Assembly: GCA_002104985.1 (NCBI GenBank)
Contig: MCGO01000027.1
Location: 1-64,000 of the forward strand
From: Rhizoclosmatium globosum
Lineage: Eukaryota; Chytridiomycota; Chytridiomycetes; Chytridiales; Chytriomycetaceae
Length of the DNA: 64,000 bases
Direction of reading: 5' to 3'
Every line of letters begins with the position of its first letter. The stretch's first letter is position 1. The notes beneath the pieces were generated by a model. The model worked only from the letters and a program-made list of their open reading frames with translations, did not search any database and was not told the origin of the DNA. Both the position numbers and the translations under genes were made by a program. Positions 25,934-37,600 of the stretch are shown here, piece by piece.

Positions 25934-26097
25934 GACGCTCTACGTTCCTGATATACCAAATAAAGCGAAGGCCGTGTTACCCACATCCCAAGAAAAACAA
26001 TATACGCATGCCCAAAATATGCATTTATTGTTATTTTTTCTGTTCAAGACCTTTTCATGGTCTGTTTGATCAAGAGGCCCTTTTTTACCCTGACTAT

Positions 26098-29000
26098 TTA
26101 TTGCTTGGGAGTGGTAGATGAAGAAGAGGAAGAAACATTTGTCGCAGTAGTAGCAGTAGTCGCAGCAGCAGCAGCAGCCCCATCCGTCTTTGCAGCAGCA
26201 CCCTTCTCAGTTTCATTCACAAACGCCATCACTTCAGGGATACTAACAACACCATCCCCATCACTATCCAACCGCTTAATAATCTTCTGGATTCGTTCCG
26301 CGCCCGGGTTATCCTTCACCATAGACAAAGCATTGTGGATCTCCTCAACAGAAAGCTGGCCTTCAGCGTTTGGCTGGATCACATTCATTTTGGATCCAAT
26401 CTCGCTATCGATTTTCGTGATTTCCGCTTCGATCTTGGAAATCATCTTTTCGACGCGGGAGGTGACGGCGGCGGCTGCCTTGGACTCCTTGTTGGTGACT
26501 TGTTTGAGCTCCTCGATATCCTACAAGTTTTTGTGTGTGTGAGGGGCTTTGGTGGCACAAAAAAAAAGAGGAGAAAAAATTGGTGAGGGAACAATGAGCT
26601 TCCCCCTCAAAATACCCATCAATAGGGAAAAGAAATAACAGGGGAGAAAAGAAAATGACTGTGTACGTACCTCGGCAATTTCCTTCTGCTCAACCTTCAA
26701 GTCAACCAACTTGGCTTTGACGTCATCCAAGGCAGAGTTGGATACCATGACCTTGATGGCTTCTCCAACCTTCTTGAGCTCTTCCTTGGGGATGTCGACT
26801 TCCTCGTGGATATCGGCGGCACCTGTGGAAGCAGTCTTTGCAGCAGTGCTGGCAGCGGTAGCGGCAGCAGCAGGAGTAGCAGCGGCGGCAGCAGTTGCAG
26901 CGGCAGCAGGAGCAGCGGCGGCGGCAGCAGCAGCAACAGCAGCGGTGCCCTTAGCCTTCTAAACGAGAAAACTATAAGCAAGGGGCCAAAATAAAATATT
27001 AAAAAAAGGGGCGCCAAAACCTCGTTCTCGTCTTGCTCCAACTCATCCTCAATCAATTCTTCCTGCTCCTTCAAGACATTCAACTTTTGGTTGCTAGTAG
27101 CGGTACCAGCGACCTGGGCAACCTGTAACTGAGCTTCGTTGACCTAAAATTTATAAATATAAATAAAAAACAGTTTACAACAACAACAGCAACAAAAAAG
27201 AGACTACTTACAACTTGCTGAGGCAAACTAGAAAGAGTAGCCTGCAAAGCCCCAGCACTCTCCTTCAACGCCTCCTCCGTACTCAAAGGAATACGCTCAC
27301 TAATCGTAAAAGCACGACTCAAAATCAAAAGCGATCCAGGAACCCCATGCGTCAAGTGCAAGTCCAACCACTGCGTCAATTCGCTCTTCAATCTCGCAGG
27401 AGAGGCGCCAATGGTCTTGATACCACGGTTCTGACAGGCAGCCTGGAGTTCTGGGATGGTCAATGCGTCGACACCTTCCTTTGCGATGGCGGCGTCGTCG
27501 AGTTTGAGGGATACGAGTTGGTCGTTGATTTGGTTGCGGAGGTATGTGTCTGTTCCGAAGGCGTTGAGGGACATGTATCGGGCCATGGAGACGAGTTGCG
27601 GGCGGGAGAGGGAGTTTAAGGTTAAGTCGTCTTGGAACTTTTTGGAGATTTTCAGGATTTCATCGGTGGGTGCTAGGAGGCCTGAGTTACGGTACTGGTT
27701 GGATGCGTCGGATTAGTAATATGGTTTTTTTGGAGGATGTATAATTCCGGAGAAATGATTGTATCTTTGCGGATTGTATCTTTGCGGAAGATTCTGCTGC
27801 ACGGTTAAGCCTGTAACAGCCCGTATCATTGTTCGCTTCACTCATCCTCATTTCCAAAACACACGATCACATCCTGTGAGTAAACGATGAAACCACAGAT
27901 ATGAACACACCTTTTGGAAAAAATCAGAGAATTCTTTGGCTTTTGCGGCACGAGAAGTACCAGTGATGGCAACCTCTGCAACAGTATCTTGCAAGAACTT
28001 TGCCATTTCGAGACGGACCTTGAGCAACTTCTTTTTCTTTTCCTCCTGTTTTTTAATAAATTAATTGTTAAGGTCGCGCATGATAAGTGAGAGGATGAAA
28101 GACAGGAAAGAGGGAGGCAATATGCATCAAAGGAGTGTAGTGGGAAACAGAAAAAACTCACAGCTTGGAACTTGCTCTCAAAAGTACTTGGGAGCATATT
28201 GGGGAAGATGTAGAGAAGCAAGGGCAGAGCAAGTTCAAGGAAGGGAATGATCAAGATGATGATCATAGGAACGAAACGCAAAAGGTCAGCAACAGTACGT
28301 TTAAGCTGCAAGTCTTCACGACGGGACAAGGACTTTCCCTCCATGAGTTTCTTGAGCAGTCTCGCTGAGATACGGGTTTCAGCACCGAGCAGCTGCATAC
28401 CGACCCAGAGGTGGTGGGCCTCGTCCTTGATGCGCTGGATCAGAGACTTCTTTGGCTCGGCGGGAGCAGCGACGGCGTTCGCAGGGTTCGCAGCAGAGGT
28501 GGTAGTAGTAGTAGTAGTGGTAGTAGTAGCAGATGCAGTGGTGGAGGAGGCAGAAGCAGTTGAGGCAGTAGAGGCAGTGGAGGCAGAGGCGGTGGTGGTG
28601 GTAGCAGCAGCAGAAGCAGCCTGTTCCAACTCAGCCTTTTCTTCCAGTTGTTCAGCCTTAATTTCCTTGATCACTTTATCAATTGACGTCTCTGGCTTAG
28701 GCGGCTTCTTGTCCTCAATGGGAGCAGTAGCACCAGTGTCCTTGGTGGAGACAGTTGAGCCAGGCCCCGAGGCAAAGCTGCGCGTGAACACACTCGATGC
28801 TGCGATCATGGACGATGGGTACGACTGAGCAGCCAGCCGTGTCAGTGTCAGTGACTGTGGTGGTGTTGATAGACTAGATCCCCGCAATCCCTTCTGAGGT
28901 GTCACTGATACTGGCACTGACACGATCCCACGTGCTCCAGTTGTGCTTGTTCTCACTCCGCTTGATCCAACCGATGCTCCAGAGAACATTGGTTGTGTCC

Positions 29001-29109
29001 GCGTTCGAGCAGTTAGGCTCCGCGAAGGCCCGGTGACAGCTCGATACATTGATTCAGCCTTTTTTCCTGACACCCCTTCCTGTGACACCACCCCTTTCTT
29101 TGACAGCAA
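26098..29109 (-). CDS. LETM1: LETM1/Mdm38-family mitochondrial inner-membrane protein (799 aa)
   Basis: Exons: 29109-28162, 28045-27911, 27694-27212, 27143-27021, 26958-26671 and 26520-26098; every intron is phase 0. LETM1 proteins mediate K+/H+ (or Ca2+/H+) exchange across the inner mitochondrial membrane and help anchor mitoribosomes. Residues 1-~215 form a Ser/Thr/Ala-rich presequence and linker. The LETM core then starts (LLGAETRISARLLKKL), with one Pro-rich membrane span (LRFVPMIIILIIPFLELALP). The ribosome-binding-like domain includes LSRPQLVSMARYM and GVDALTIPELQAACQNRG. An Ala-rich linker leads to coiled coil and a C-terminal EF-hand with loop DSDGDGVVSIPE. The EF-hand resembles animal LETM1 and is absent from yeast Mdm38 as I recall. 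The gene converges on the WD40 gene. Confidence 0.95.
26811..26950 (-). repeat. Trinucleotide-rich poly-Ala coding tract
   Basis: Imperfect GCN repeats encode an Ala/Thr tract in LETM1 exon 5. A similar Thr/Ala/Ser-rich tract built on GTA/GCA triplets on the + strand lies at about 28490-28620 in exon 1. Both are linker regions. Confidence 0.7.
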
Positions 29110-29401
29110 CGTGGGTCGAAAAACGTGTCTCTGCTTCCTTTATTGGTAATGTAATGATATAGTACAAATCTTATACAGCCGCGCAGTAGTCGCAACCCGT
29201 GCACGATAAAAAGTGGCCGACTTGTGGCTGCGAGGCAAACAGCACATGTCCTGCACACTGTTGCCCATGGGTATATACCAGCCCTTGAACCGACTCGATC
29301 CATGCATCGATCGGCATCTAATTTATTCCATGGCAATGGCAATGCATTAAAAGGGTACGGGAAGGGGAGAGGGTAAAGAGAAGAGAAGGAGGGATTATAC
29401 G

Positions 29402-30010
29402 TCAGCCAAGCTTCTTGCACACCAACCCAACAACAGATTCACTCACATTCGACGTGACAACAAGTCCACAAACACTGCACGAGAACCCACCCTGTCCTCC
29501 ACCACCACCACCACTAACAGATAAACTTCCCACGTGACACGCAGGACATTGCCGCATCTGTCCATCCACCAACTCCCGCACAATCATCTCTTCAGCAGCA
29601 ACAAACGCCTCCGCTTCAGCAGCAACAACCTGCGCATTGCTCTGCGCCGCATGCAGCGCCTCGTACGCAGCCAGCTCATCCATCATCTCGCGCTCAAGCT
29701 GTTCAGCAACATCCGCATCCAGGTACGCTGGTCCGCGGTTGTTTACGATTTGATTTAACTTGCCGTACTCTTGCGCGAGGAGCTGTTTGATGTGGCGGCG
29801 TGGGCTTCCGGATGGCATGTCGGTGTCCATGTCGTTGTCGTCATCGCCATTCATACTGCCACTGCTGCCCAGTCCTGCTCGATTTCGTGACATTTGGAGG
29901 TCGCGTGACTCTCGGATTCGTTGCATGCACTTTTGTTTTAGGGCACTGCGCCAGTTGCTGGCGAAAGTAGTGCTTCCCTTCACGGGTGTCCGATGGGGTT
30001 GTTTGTTCAT
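29402..30010 (-). CDS. RPA-interacting protein (RIP/RPAIN) family (202 aa)
   Basis: Single exon. Animal RIP binds replication protein A and acts as its nuclear-import carrier. The N-terminus carries the basic helix expected for the RPA-interacting segment (FASNWRSALKQKCMQRIRES). The middle is helical and acidic (VAEQLEREMMDELAAYEA). The C-terminus has a CPAC…CSVCG zinc-binding pair matching the C-terminal finger of the family. A Gly-rich insert separates the two Cys pairs. Family assignment rests on this three-part layout, not on close identity. It lies on the same strand as LETM1, 292 bp upstream of the LETM1 start. Confidence 0.7.
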   Translation of the reverse strand: MNKQPHRTPVKGSTTFASNWRSALKQKCMQRIRESRDLQMSRNRAGLGSSGSMNGDDDNDMDTDMPSGSPRRHIKQLLAQEYGKLNQIVNNRGPAYLDADVAEQLEREMMDELAAYEALHAAQSNAQVVAAEAEAFVAAEEMIVRELVDGQMRQCPACHVGSLSVSGGGGGGQGGFSCSVCGLVVTSNVSESVVGLVCKKLG

Positions 30011-30248
30011 ACTTTTTTCTTTCCAGATTCTGCCAGATTCTACATTGTCGCATGCACTTTTGCTTTAGTCCGTTACGGCAAGAGTAGTCCGTCCACAGAT
30101 ACTCAATGGTTGGTCATCCTAACTTCTAAAACTTCGTGTTCCGAAGTGTATACAAAATATATACAAAAAAAGGATACACATATGCAAATTAGAGAATAAA
30201 TAGCAAAAAAAACAACAACAAACGAATGATCCAAGAAGATGCATAATT

Positions 30249-30974
30249 TCACCAAACACCTCTCTGACGACCCCATTCATCCACATACACACCCAAACAA
30301 ACCCCAATCCAAACTGCACCGATTCCAGATGCTATACACCCACTACCACCGCTGTTACTACTACCACCACCACCACTGTTACTTCCAACACGAATACTTC
30401 CACCCTCCATCGCACAAACATACTCCCAAAGTGCAAAAACGAGCACAGCGCACAAGAAACATTCCACCAAAAACGCGTGTTTTGGTGGAATAGGACTGTG
30501 TGGACGTACATCCGGTAGTGGCGGTGGATTGAATGCGTGCGGGGTTCCTGTTGGCGTGTACATTATGAATTTGGGGGGTGTAGTAGGTAGATGAGGAAGC
30601 GGGGGCGTGAATTTGGTGGATTTATGAGAGGGGCTGATTTGACTTTTGTGGTGTGGAATTCTTTGTGTAAGATTGGTTTGTTGTTTGGAGGACAAGTTGA
30701 GGAGGTGGAGGTTGTTGGAGACGCTGGAGAGAGAGACAGCTGGACCTGGTCCTGGAATATCGGAGTTGAAGCGAGGGGGTGATGAGGTTGGAGTTTGGGT
30801 TGGTGATTCGGTGGGTGACGAGCAACGGGTGAGGGAGGGGTATGATTCTGTTGGCTCGCACATTGATGTCGTTGTGTTGGAGAGAGTCTTTCGGGGGTCG
30901 TTCATTGAACATTGATCGGGTTTCTGATGTTTGGATTTATACGTAAGTGTTTGTTTCGCCCGGCCGGTTAGCAA
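30249..30974 (-). CDS. Putative small membrane protein (241 aa), unrecognised
   Basis: Single open frame with no known family. The N-terminal ~150 residues are Ser/Thr/Pro-rich. They are followed by a hydrophobic span (FLVECFLCAVLVFALWEYVC), a Gly/Ser-rich loop, and a second weak hydrophobic stretch (IGAVWIGVCLGVYV). A start at an internal Met near residue 24 is equally possible. The frame crosses a sharp C/A-rich to G/T-rich change near 30490. Long open frames can arise by chance in such biased DNA, so confidence is moderate. Confidence 0.45.
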   Translation of the reverse strand: MLTGRAKQTLTYKSKHQKPDQCSMNDPRKTLSNTTTSMCEPTESYPSLTRCSSPTESPTQTPTSSPPRFNSDIPGPGPAVSLSSVSNNLHLLNLSSKQQTNLTQRIPHHKSQISPSHKSTKFTPPLPHLPTTPPKFIMYTPTGTPHAFNPPPLPDVRPHSPIPPKHAFLVECFLCAVLVFALWEYVCAMEGGSIRVGSNSGGGGSSNSGGSGCIASGIGAVWIGVCLGVYVDEWGRQRGVW

Positions 30975-31400
30975 GGGGGTGGGTATTCAAACGTTTAGCG
31001 ATCAGACGCCGCACCAAACAAAAGAATAAAGAGCTCTTGAAAAAAGATAATAAATTAGTGATGACGCTATTTATTTTGTGTACCAGTGTGCAAGAGTGAA
31101 ATTTCAACTTCTTCCCTTCGTCTTCCAAGATCCTTGCAAACCCAAAACAGCATTCCATTTTATTGTTTTAATCGTTTTGTCCTATCCTGCGGCAGGCGCC
31201 ATTGTTCCATTATTCACCATTGTTGGCTCCAATCAGCCACTAAGCACCATCGCAAAATCTTCTTCTACCTTCCACTCGTCCCTTAATTTTTGCAAGGGAA
31301 CCGCCACGCTCTTCTTCGTTCCCTTTCCCTAATTGTAATCATTTCTTGGCATTCGAGGAGCGTGTTCACTTCACACACAAAATTTCCAATTGAAAAAACA
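30975..31400. other. Divergent intergenic region
   Basis: 426 bp between a minus-strand and a plus-strand gene start. AT-rich, with nothing recognisable. It presumably carries both promoters. Confidence 0.4.
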
Positions 31401-32714
31401 ATGCAGTTTCGGTTCGGGATTCTTGCGCTGGTTGTAGTTGTTGTTCTTCTCACGCTTGCGACACCGGAAGTGGCAGCGATCCGGCCTGCAACTGGAGCGA
31501 AAGCGGGAGGAAGCAAGGGCGCTGCGGGACAAGTTCCTGTGTTGAACAATGCGAAGGAAGCAGATTCGTTTGAACTTGGCAACGACGATTACGAGGGTGA
31601 TTACGAAGGAGACGACGAAGCTGATCTTGCGGCGCTTCTCCAGGAGGAGGCGGAGGCAGCAGCGCAGCATTCGCGAGGAGTGCTTGATGTTGTTGGAGGA
31701 TGGTTGAAGGGAGCGATCAAGTGGGCCGAGGAACACAAGTACCTTGTCTTGTCTGTTTTTGCTGTTCTTTTGTCTGCGAATGTGGCCTTTGTCATGTTTG
31801 TCATGGGCTATCTATTGAAGGTGCGTGCGTGTTGTTGGTTGGTTTACCGAGTAGCTAGTAACCTAACCCACCCCTTCACCCCTTCGCCGCTTCAGGAGGA
31901 GCACTATGTTGTCCGTGCCGTCAAGCTTGCCCACTCAGACTGTCCAAAGGTCTGGCGCGCCCTGACTGACTTTGATTCGTACCCTCTCTGGCGTAAGTCA
32001 GTCTCACGTGTAAACTACAACCCGAAAAAGAAGGATGATCTGCTCGGCCGCGACTTTGTTGTGAACGGAAAGTCTTATACTATTACTGAAGCCGTGAGTA
32101 CTTTGTTTTCTTACGTTGTCTCCCACTCCATACCCTTCTCATTCATTGTTCTCACACACACACTCTTCCGCAAAACACCCTTCCATCACACACCCTTTAC
32201 GTTAAATAACTAATTAAAAATACAAATAATGTAGAACCAAAACCTCTCCCTCGTCTTTGCCACAAACCCAGAGTACACCCCCGAAGAATACGCCCTCCCC
32301 ATGGTCATCAAAGGCGCCCCCGTCCCCGAAAACATCAACGAACAACACAAGAAGGAATACAAACAAAAAGTAGAAAAACTCAAAGAGGAAGGAATCGATG
32401 CAAGAGCCCACATTCCAAAACACCGTGGAAAAAACATTCTCGACCTTCCTGCTCCTCCCTTCTTCTTACCCGCTGATATCCCTTGGGCTACAGAGCAATG
32501 GACTTTTGAGTTGGAACCATCCAAGGACAAGAAGGGTACTCTGTTGTATTTGACCTACCGTGGTACTTACAGAAGCCGTCCTTACCGTTTCTTTGTTTCC
32601 CTCTTTGGATTTGATTCTGCTGTTGAGGCGTATCTTGGAGATCTTTCGGCTTTCTTGGGTGAATCCACTCCTACTGTCAAGCCAGTTCTTGGTAGACTGC
32701 CTCCCCTTGAGTAA
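31401..32714 (+). CDS. Membrane-anchored START/SRPBCC-like lipid-binding protein (365 aa)
   Basis: Exons 31401-31820, 31896-32093 and 32235-32714; both introns are phase 0. A signal peptide (FGILALVVVVVLLTLA) is followed by a Gly/Ala and acidic stretch, then one membrane span at residues ~113-138 (YLVLSVFAVLLSANVAFVMF). The C-terminal ~220 residues show the helix-grip pattern of START-like proteins: VVRAVKLAHSDCPKVWRALT, DFDSYPLWRKSV, then alternating strands and a final long helix. Such domains bind hydrophobic ligands. The topology suggests a secretory-pathway or organelle-membrane protein with its ligand domain on the far side of the span. Precise family and ligand are unknown. Confidence 0.7.
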
Positions 32715-33110
32715 ATTGGAGTGAAGTGTCATTGAATTTCTTATTTGTTTTGCACGGTACCAAGTTAATTCTTTCTCCCTTCTCCTATTGATTCATTCGT
32801 TCTAAGTATTTGAGTAAAGAGTTATTTGCTTGACGCGTTTATCTTTGTATTTGTTTTGGCGGACATTTAAGTTAATTTCACAAATAATCTACTGTCGTTT
32901 GGATTCAAAAAACCGTGTCAAACTGATATGCTACCTATCCAAACTAACGATATTCACAATTTCGTAATAGTTTTATTGACTTTGCTTTCCGCCAACGGTA
33001 CTGAAGTAAGAAGGGAAATGCTCCCCAAGAAACAAAAACACACACAACCAACTCAAAGAAAACACACACACAATCACAGTTACACACATTGCTTTTTTTT
33101 TTTTTTTTTT
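32715..33110. other. Convergent intergenic region
   Basis: 396 bp between two 3' ends. It contains CA-rich simple sequence (about 33035-33085) and most of a T20 tract ending at 33112. No gene seen. Confidence 0.5.
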
Positions 33111-33112
33111 TT
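33093..33112 (-). repeat. T20 tract (A20 on the minus strand) at the NSA2 stop codon
   Basis: On the coding (minus) strand the NSA2 stop TAA runs directly into 18 further A residues, which are genomically encoded. Confidence 0.9.
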
Positions 33113-34328
33113 ACACCAAAAGCACAGCGTTGATGCATCCATCGTTTTCCGGGTTATTTGTAACCTGTGCGTATTTTCCCCAAACAACTTTACCACTCTG
33201 TGTCACGAGTCCCAATTCACTAACGTTGACTTCAATCACCGTACCCTTTGTAATCACACCCAAGCTAGTGTACATTGGACTGTTTGGGTTCTTCTTGACG
33301 CCCAGGATGGGCAGACAGAAGGTTGCGCCGAGTTCTGGGTGAGTGACGTGGGCCTTTTTGTATCGGAGGGCCATGGGACGGATGAAGCGTTCGTATTTGG
33401 GGGGTTTACGGGTGAATCCTTCGCCGACAAAGGTGGCTTTTGTGATCATACGTTTCCATTCTTTGGACTTTCTTTTTCCGGATTTGATTACTTTGAAGAC
33501 TTCGGCTTCGTCCATTCCCTTGACTTTGGGTAAAGGTACGTCCTAAAAAAAAATGTAGGGAGAGTGATGTTTGAGTTTTTCTTTTGTTGATTTTAGAGTA
33601 TTTAATTAAAGAACGCACCCATTTTCCGGCCTTCTCCTTTCTCTTTTGCTTAATCATGTTGGACAGGACTTTAGCTCTTGTTTGGTTTTCACGATCCAAC
33701 AAGTAGGTAGGAACGGCGCCTTCTGAGACTGGTTCCTGGCCAGTCTTTTGCTTGTTGTTTCTTTCATCGTGCATCTTGATGCTATTGTAAAAGTGAAGAT
33801 TTAGTGATAGTTCTGCAGTATGAAAATGTTGTGTATGATCCAAGTTAACAACATCCAGCTCCATCGGCAGAGGCTCCATACAACTTCCTGATTACTGCAC
33901 ATCCATTCTCAAGTATTCCATGTGAAGAATTTGAGGATTCCAGAAGTTGTTCCAGTTTGAGCAAGTCACTGAGACACCGATGCCTCCCAAATTCTGTGCC
34001 CCAAAAGCAACCAACAAGTCACACCCCTCCCTTCTCTCCTACAACCAACAAATAAACACTACGTACGTCTTCTTCATCTGGATCTTCTCATTGTGTCTCT
34101 TCTTGTTGTGCAGCTTCGCCTTGAAACCGTGCAACTTTTGAGCAACCTGGGAAGCCTTGTGAGTAGCACGGGCCTCCTTCTTACGTCTAATTTTGTAGTT
34201 TGTTGTGTTTGTGTTTAGAATGATAAGAAAGGGAAGAGCAAGGAAAGTCAGACTCACTTGCGCTCATCGTAGTCGAAACGACGACCTTGCTTCTTGATAC
34301 TCTCTTCGATATACTCGTTCTGAGGCAT
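33111..34328 (-). CDS. NSA2: Ribosome biogenesis protein NSA2 (261 aa)
   Basis: Exons 34328-34258, 34186-34067, 33781-33619 and 33542-33111. NSA2 is an essential factor of pre-60S ribosomal particles, required for 27S pre-rRNA processing. The start [19 protein letters not shown] and the C-terminal block [13 protein letters not shown]…CINAVLLV match the family. Length is 261 residues, identical to the yeast protein as I recall it. The basic N-terminal helices are typical of rRNA binding. Intron 2 is long (285 bp); I looked for C/D snoRNA boxes in it and found none convincing. Confidence 0.97.
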
Positions 34329-34681
34329 GGTTCTGTTTAGAGAAAGCGAGGGTACGAGTACAGTTAGTAAAAAGGAGCAAGTCGGTGAGGCAAGAGTGAG
34401 TGAGTGAGTGAGTGAGTGAGTGAGTGAGTGTATGTGTCAGGTACAGAAAAGGGGCAGTTCCTTGTCCTAGTTCCTAGCCTAAAAAGCAATTGATCGTCCC
34501 AACAAAGTCCTTCCAATCGCGTCCACGTTAACAAACAGCCAAGCAATCGAAGGAGGAAGAGTCAAGGTGGATGTGGGCCAAACACCTTCAGATTTTTGCA
34601 AAAAACAAAAAGCGACTTCTCATTTCTTCTACTCACTTTTCTCTTAGCTAACAAGGCGATCCAATCGAATAGTCTCAATCC
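34329..34681. other. Divergent intergenic region with microsatellite
   Basis: 353 bp between the NSA2 and RNA-polymerase-fusion starts. It holds a (GTGA)n run at 34394-34430 and otherwise nothing recognisable. It presumably carries both promoters. Confidence 0.5.
34394..34430. repeat. (GTGA)n microsatellite
   Basis: About nine perfect GAGT/GTGA units in the divergent promoter region. Confidence 0.9.
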
Positions 34682-37600
34682 ATGTTTGTTCTCTTGGACT
34701 GTGTAGTCTGTGGATCAAGCGAGTTGGTTGAGAGTGAGAGTGATTGTTCTTGTCCTGGTTTAAGCACTGGTTTGAGTACTGGTTCAACTGCTTCAACTAC
34801 TTCAACTACTTCAATCGACAAAGGAGAAGGTGGAATAATCCACAGTTGCGGTCACTTTGAATGCGCCGATTGTGTTGGAATTAGTCTGTCGTTGGGCGGC
34901 TCGAAAGGGCGCCATTCGTGTGCTGTGTCTGTGTCCGTGTCGTTGGATTCAGAGAATGTGAACAAGAACTTGAACAAGAACTTAAACAAGAACTTGGACA
35001 AGGAGAAAGAGAAAGAGAAGGTTTCTGTAAAACCTGTAAAACCTTCTCTTTCTACAGCTTCTTCCTCGTCTTCAACTGCAACTACCCCGCCTCAATCTAC
35101 TTCAAATACACTTGATCTCTCCTCACTCAATATCCCTCACATGACCTGTCCAAATAATATCTGCAATGAAGTCCTGCTGCTTGATCCAGCAGACCTTGAG
35201 CTTGATCCAATGTATCCAATGTTCTCGTGTCCATCCTGCAAACAAAGGCTCTGTTGCGTGTGCCGATCAGCATGGAATGACAGTCATTCGTGTCTACAAA
35301 GTGTACAGAAGGATGCTGAATTGGTGGATCCAAAAGGGAAGGGGAAAGCACGCGTGTATTCCACAACTGTTGAACAAAGCTCCACTCAGTCCCAATTGCC
35401 TTCGCTTTCTTTATCCGCATCTTCTTCTGCTTCGCATTTTACTTCTTCTTCTTCATCTTCTTCTGCTGCTGCTGCATCCTCATCTGCAACAACTCATCCG
35501 GGTCCATCAACCTCAAATTCTCGAAATACTTCAGCTCAGTTAATCAACGACGATATATCCCAACATCCTTCCAAAAAACGCGCTATCGAACAAGACGTGG
35601 AAGTAATTGATGTTGATGCATTTCCAGGTTCTCAATCCACGACACCTGTTTCCAATCAAAACCAGCCCCTCATCAGTTCTTCAGAAATAAATTCTGCTCC
35701 TCAAATGGATTCCTCAGTTGTGCAACAGGACGTAGATGTTCCGGACATTGTTCAAGAAAAGTTGATGGAGGCAGTAGAGCTTGTGTCATCTGGTCAACGG
35801 AGTTCAGAAGCATTCCAAGCTATTCAAACACTTTTGAGTTCATTGGGATATGCGGAATTCTTGAATGCTGTGGTCGGATCGCCTGATGAAGATGAGGTTA
35901 TGGTATGTGATTATGTAACTATCACATTGAGCTAACTTATTCATTCTTGCAGTTTGTTTCAGAGACAAAGACATCGTATCAACCTTTGCCTCGCTCAGCT
36001 TCCGCGCCATCATCCAACAACCTTGCGTCGAGCAGTTCCCATCCACTTTCCTCATCCGAGTCATCTGTCGCAATCAGTATCAAGCCGATCCCAGTAGCCA
36101 CACAAAGTTTTTCTAATCAAAATCATCTGCGTCGCAACTACGGACCTCCTCAATCAAACATATATCGGCCTAACCCTCGACCACTGCCCACTCATCCATA
36201 CCACCATATTATCTTCACCCCAAACGCTCAACCCCCCTTCAAACAAGACTTCCACTCGATACCCCCAACGCAACTCATAACCCACCTCCTCCCACCCCCT
36301 CAATCCTCCCACCCATACCTCCTCCGCGTCTCCTACAAAGGAAACCCAACCGACAAACAAACCCTCACCCGCTACAAATCCTTCCTCACCTCCGGAACAA
36401 CAACCCACGAGTTCCTCACCTTCACACGAACCCAACACTCCACAAAGTCCTGCTACTTCATCCACCGCTCGCACCGCGCGCAGATCCTCGCAAAGACCGG
36501 GCTCGCAGGCGTGCACACGGTGCCGCGGTTCATCAAGTACTCCGGCCTGCTCCTGAACGCGCTTTCGGCGGAGGTCCAGGTGCTCACGGACGTGAGGGTT
36601 CGTGTTGAGCGGGATGTGCGGAGGAACGGGTTTTTGTTTAGTGATGGGTGTGGGAGGGTGAGTTATGATGTTGTGAGGGGGTTGGTGAGGGAGTCTGGGG
36701 GTGTGCCGAGTGTGTTGCAGGTGAGGATGTTGGGGGTGAAGGGGGTTTTGGTTGTGGATCCGCGGTTGCCGGATCGGACTGTTGTTGTGCGGCCGTCGAT
36801 GGTTAAGTTGGAGGTGTTGAAGTTGGGGGAGGTGGGGGAGGATGTGTTGGTGGAGAGTTTGCCGGTTGCGGTTTTGAATACTTCGAAGCCTATGAGGTGT
36901 CGTGGATTGAATATGCAGGTTGTTGCGTTGTTGTTGGAGAGGGGGTTGGATCCACAGGTTTGTTTTCATTCATGGTCATGTTTTATGGTTGTAATGATAA
37001 CATGCGAAATAGGTAATTCTTCGCAAAGATCGGCAATATAAAAGTGCCGTGAATCACGCTTTGGCTGATGTTCAAGCTGCATTCGACTTTCTACATATTT
37101 GTGGGTATGACACACAATTTTCACGACTTCACGACATTTTGAACCAAAGATACTCGAAGCGGGGATCTCTCAAAAGTTTTTGGGGCGAACTAAAGAGCTT
37201 GCAAGCATCACAAATTGCATCGTGGCGAAAAGGCAACTGGGACCTTAACAATCGGGCAAGAAGGCATAACGAATCTGAGATCAACTCTGAAAATCATGAT
37301 GATCCATTCTCAGATAATGATCCAGCTCGTAGAATTGTTCTTCCGTTACGTGACTCCAACTTATTGTTTGGTGTTTGTGACGATCGTGGAATCTTGAAAC
37401 CTGGTCAATGTTACGTGAACGTCGTTTTACCAAACGGCATGACGCGTACTCTGAAAGGCCGTGTTGCAGTTATGAGGAATCCGTGCTACCATCCAGGAGA
37501 TATTGTCCTACTCGAAGCTGTCGACCTTGAGCAATTTCACCACATCCACAACACTCTCGTCTTCAACACAACTGGGGATCGCCCAGACGCGGATAAATGC

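Noticed and set aside
28247..28828. A plus-strand open frame rich in Val and Ala opposite LETM1 exon 1.
   Set aside because: It is a shadow of the Thr/Ala/Ser repeats of LETM1, with no homology of its own.
33782..34066. An intronic C/D-box snoRNA in the long NSA2 intron.
   Set aside because: No RUGAUGA box with a properly spaced CUGA box was found on either strand. H/ACA structure cannot be excluded by eye.
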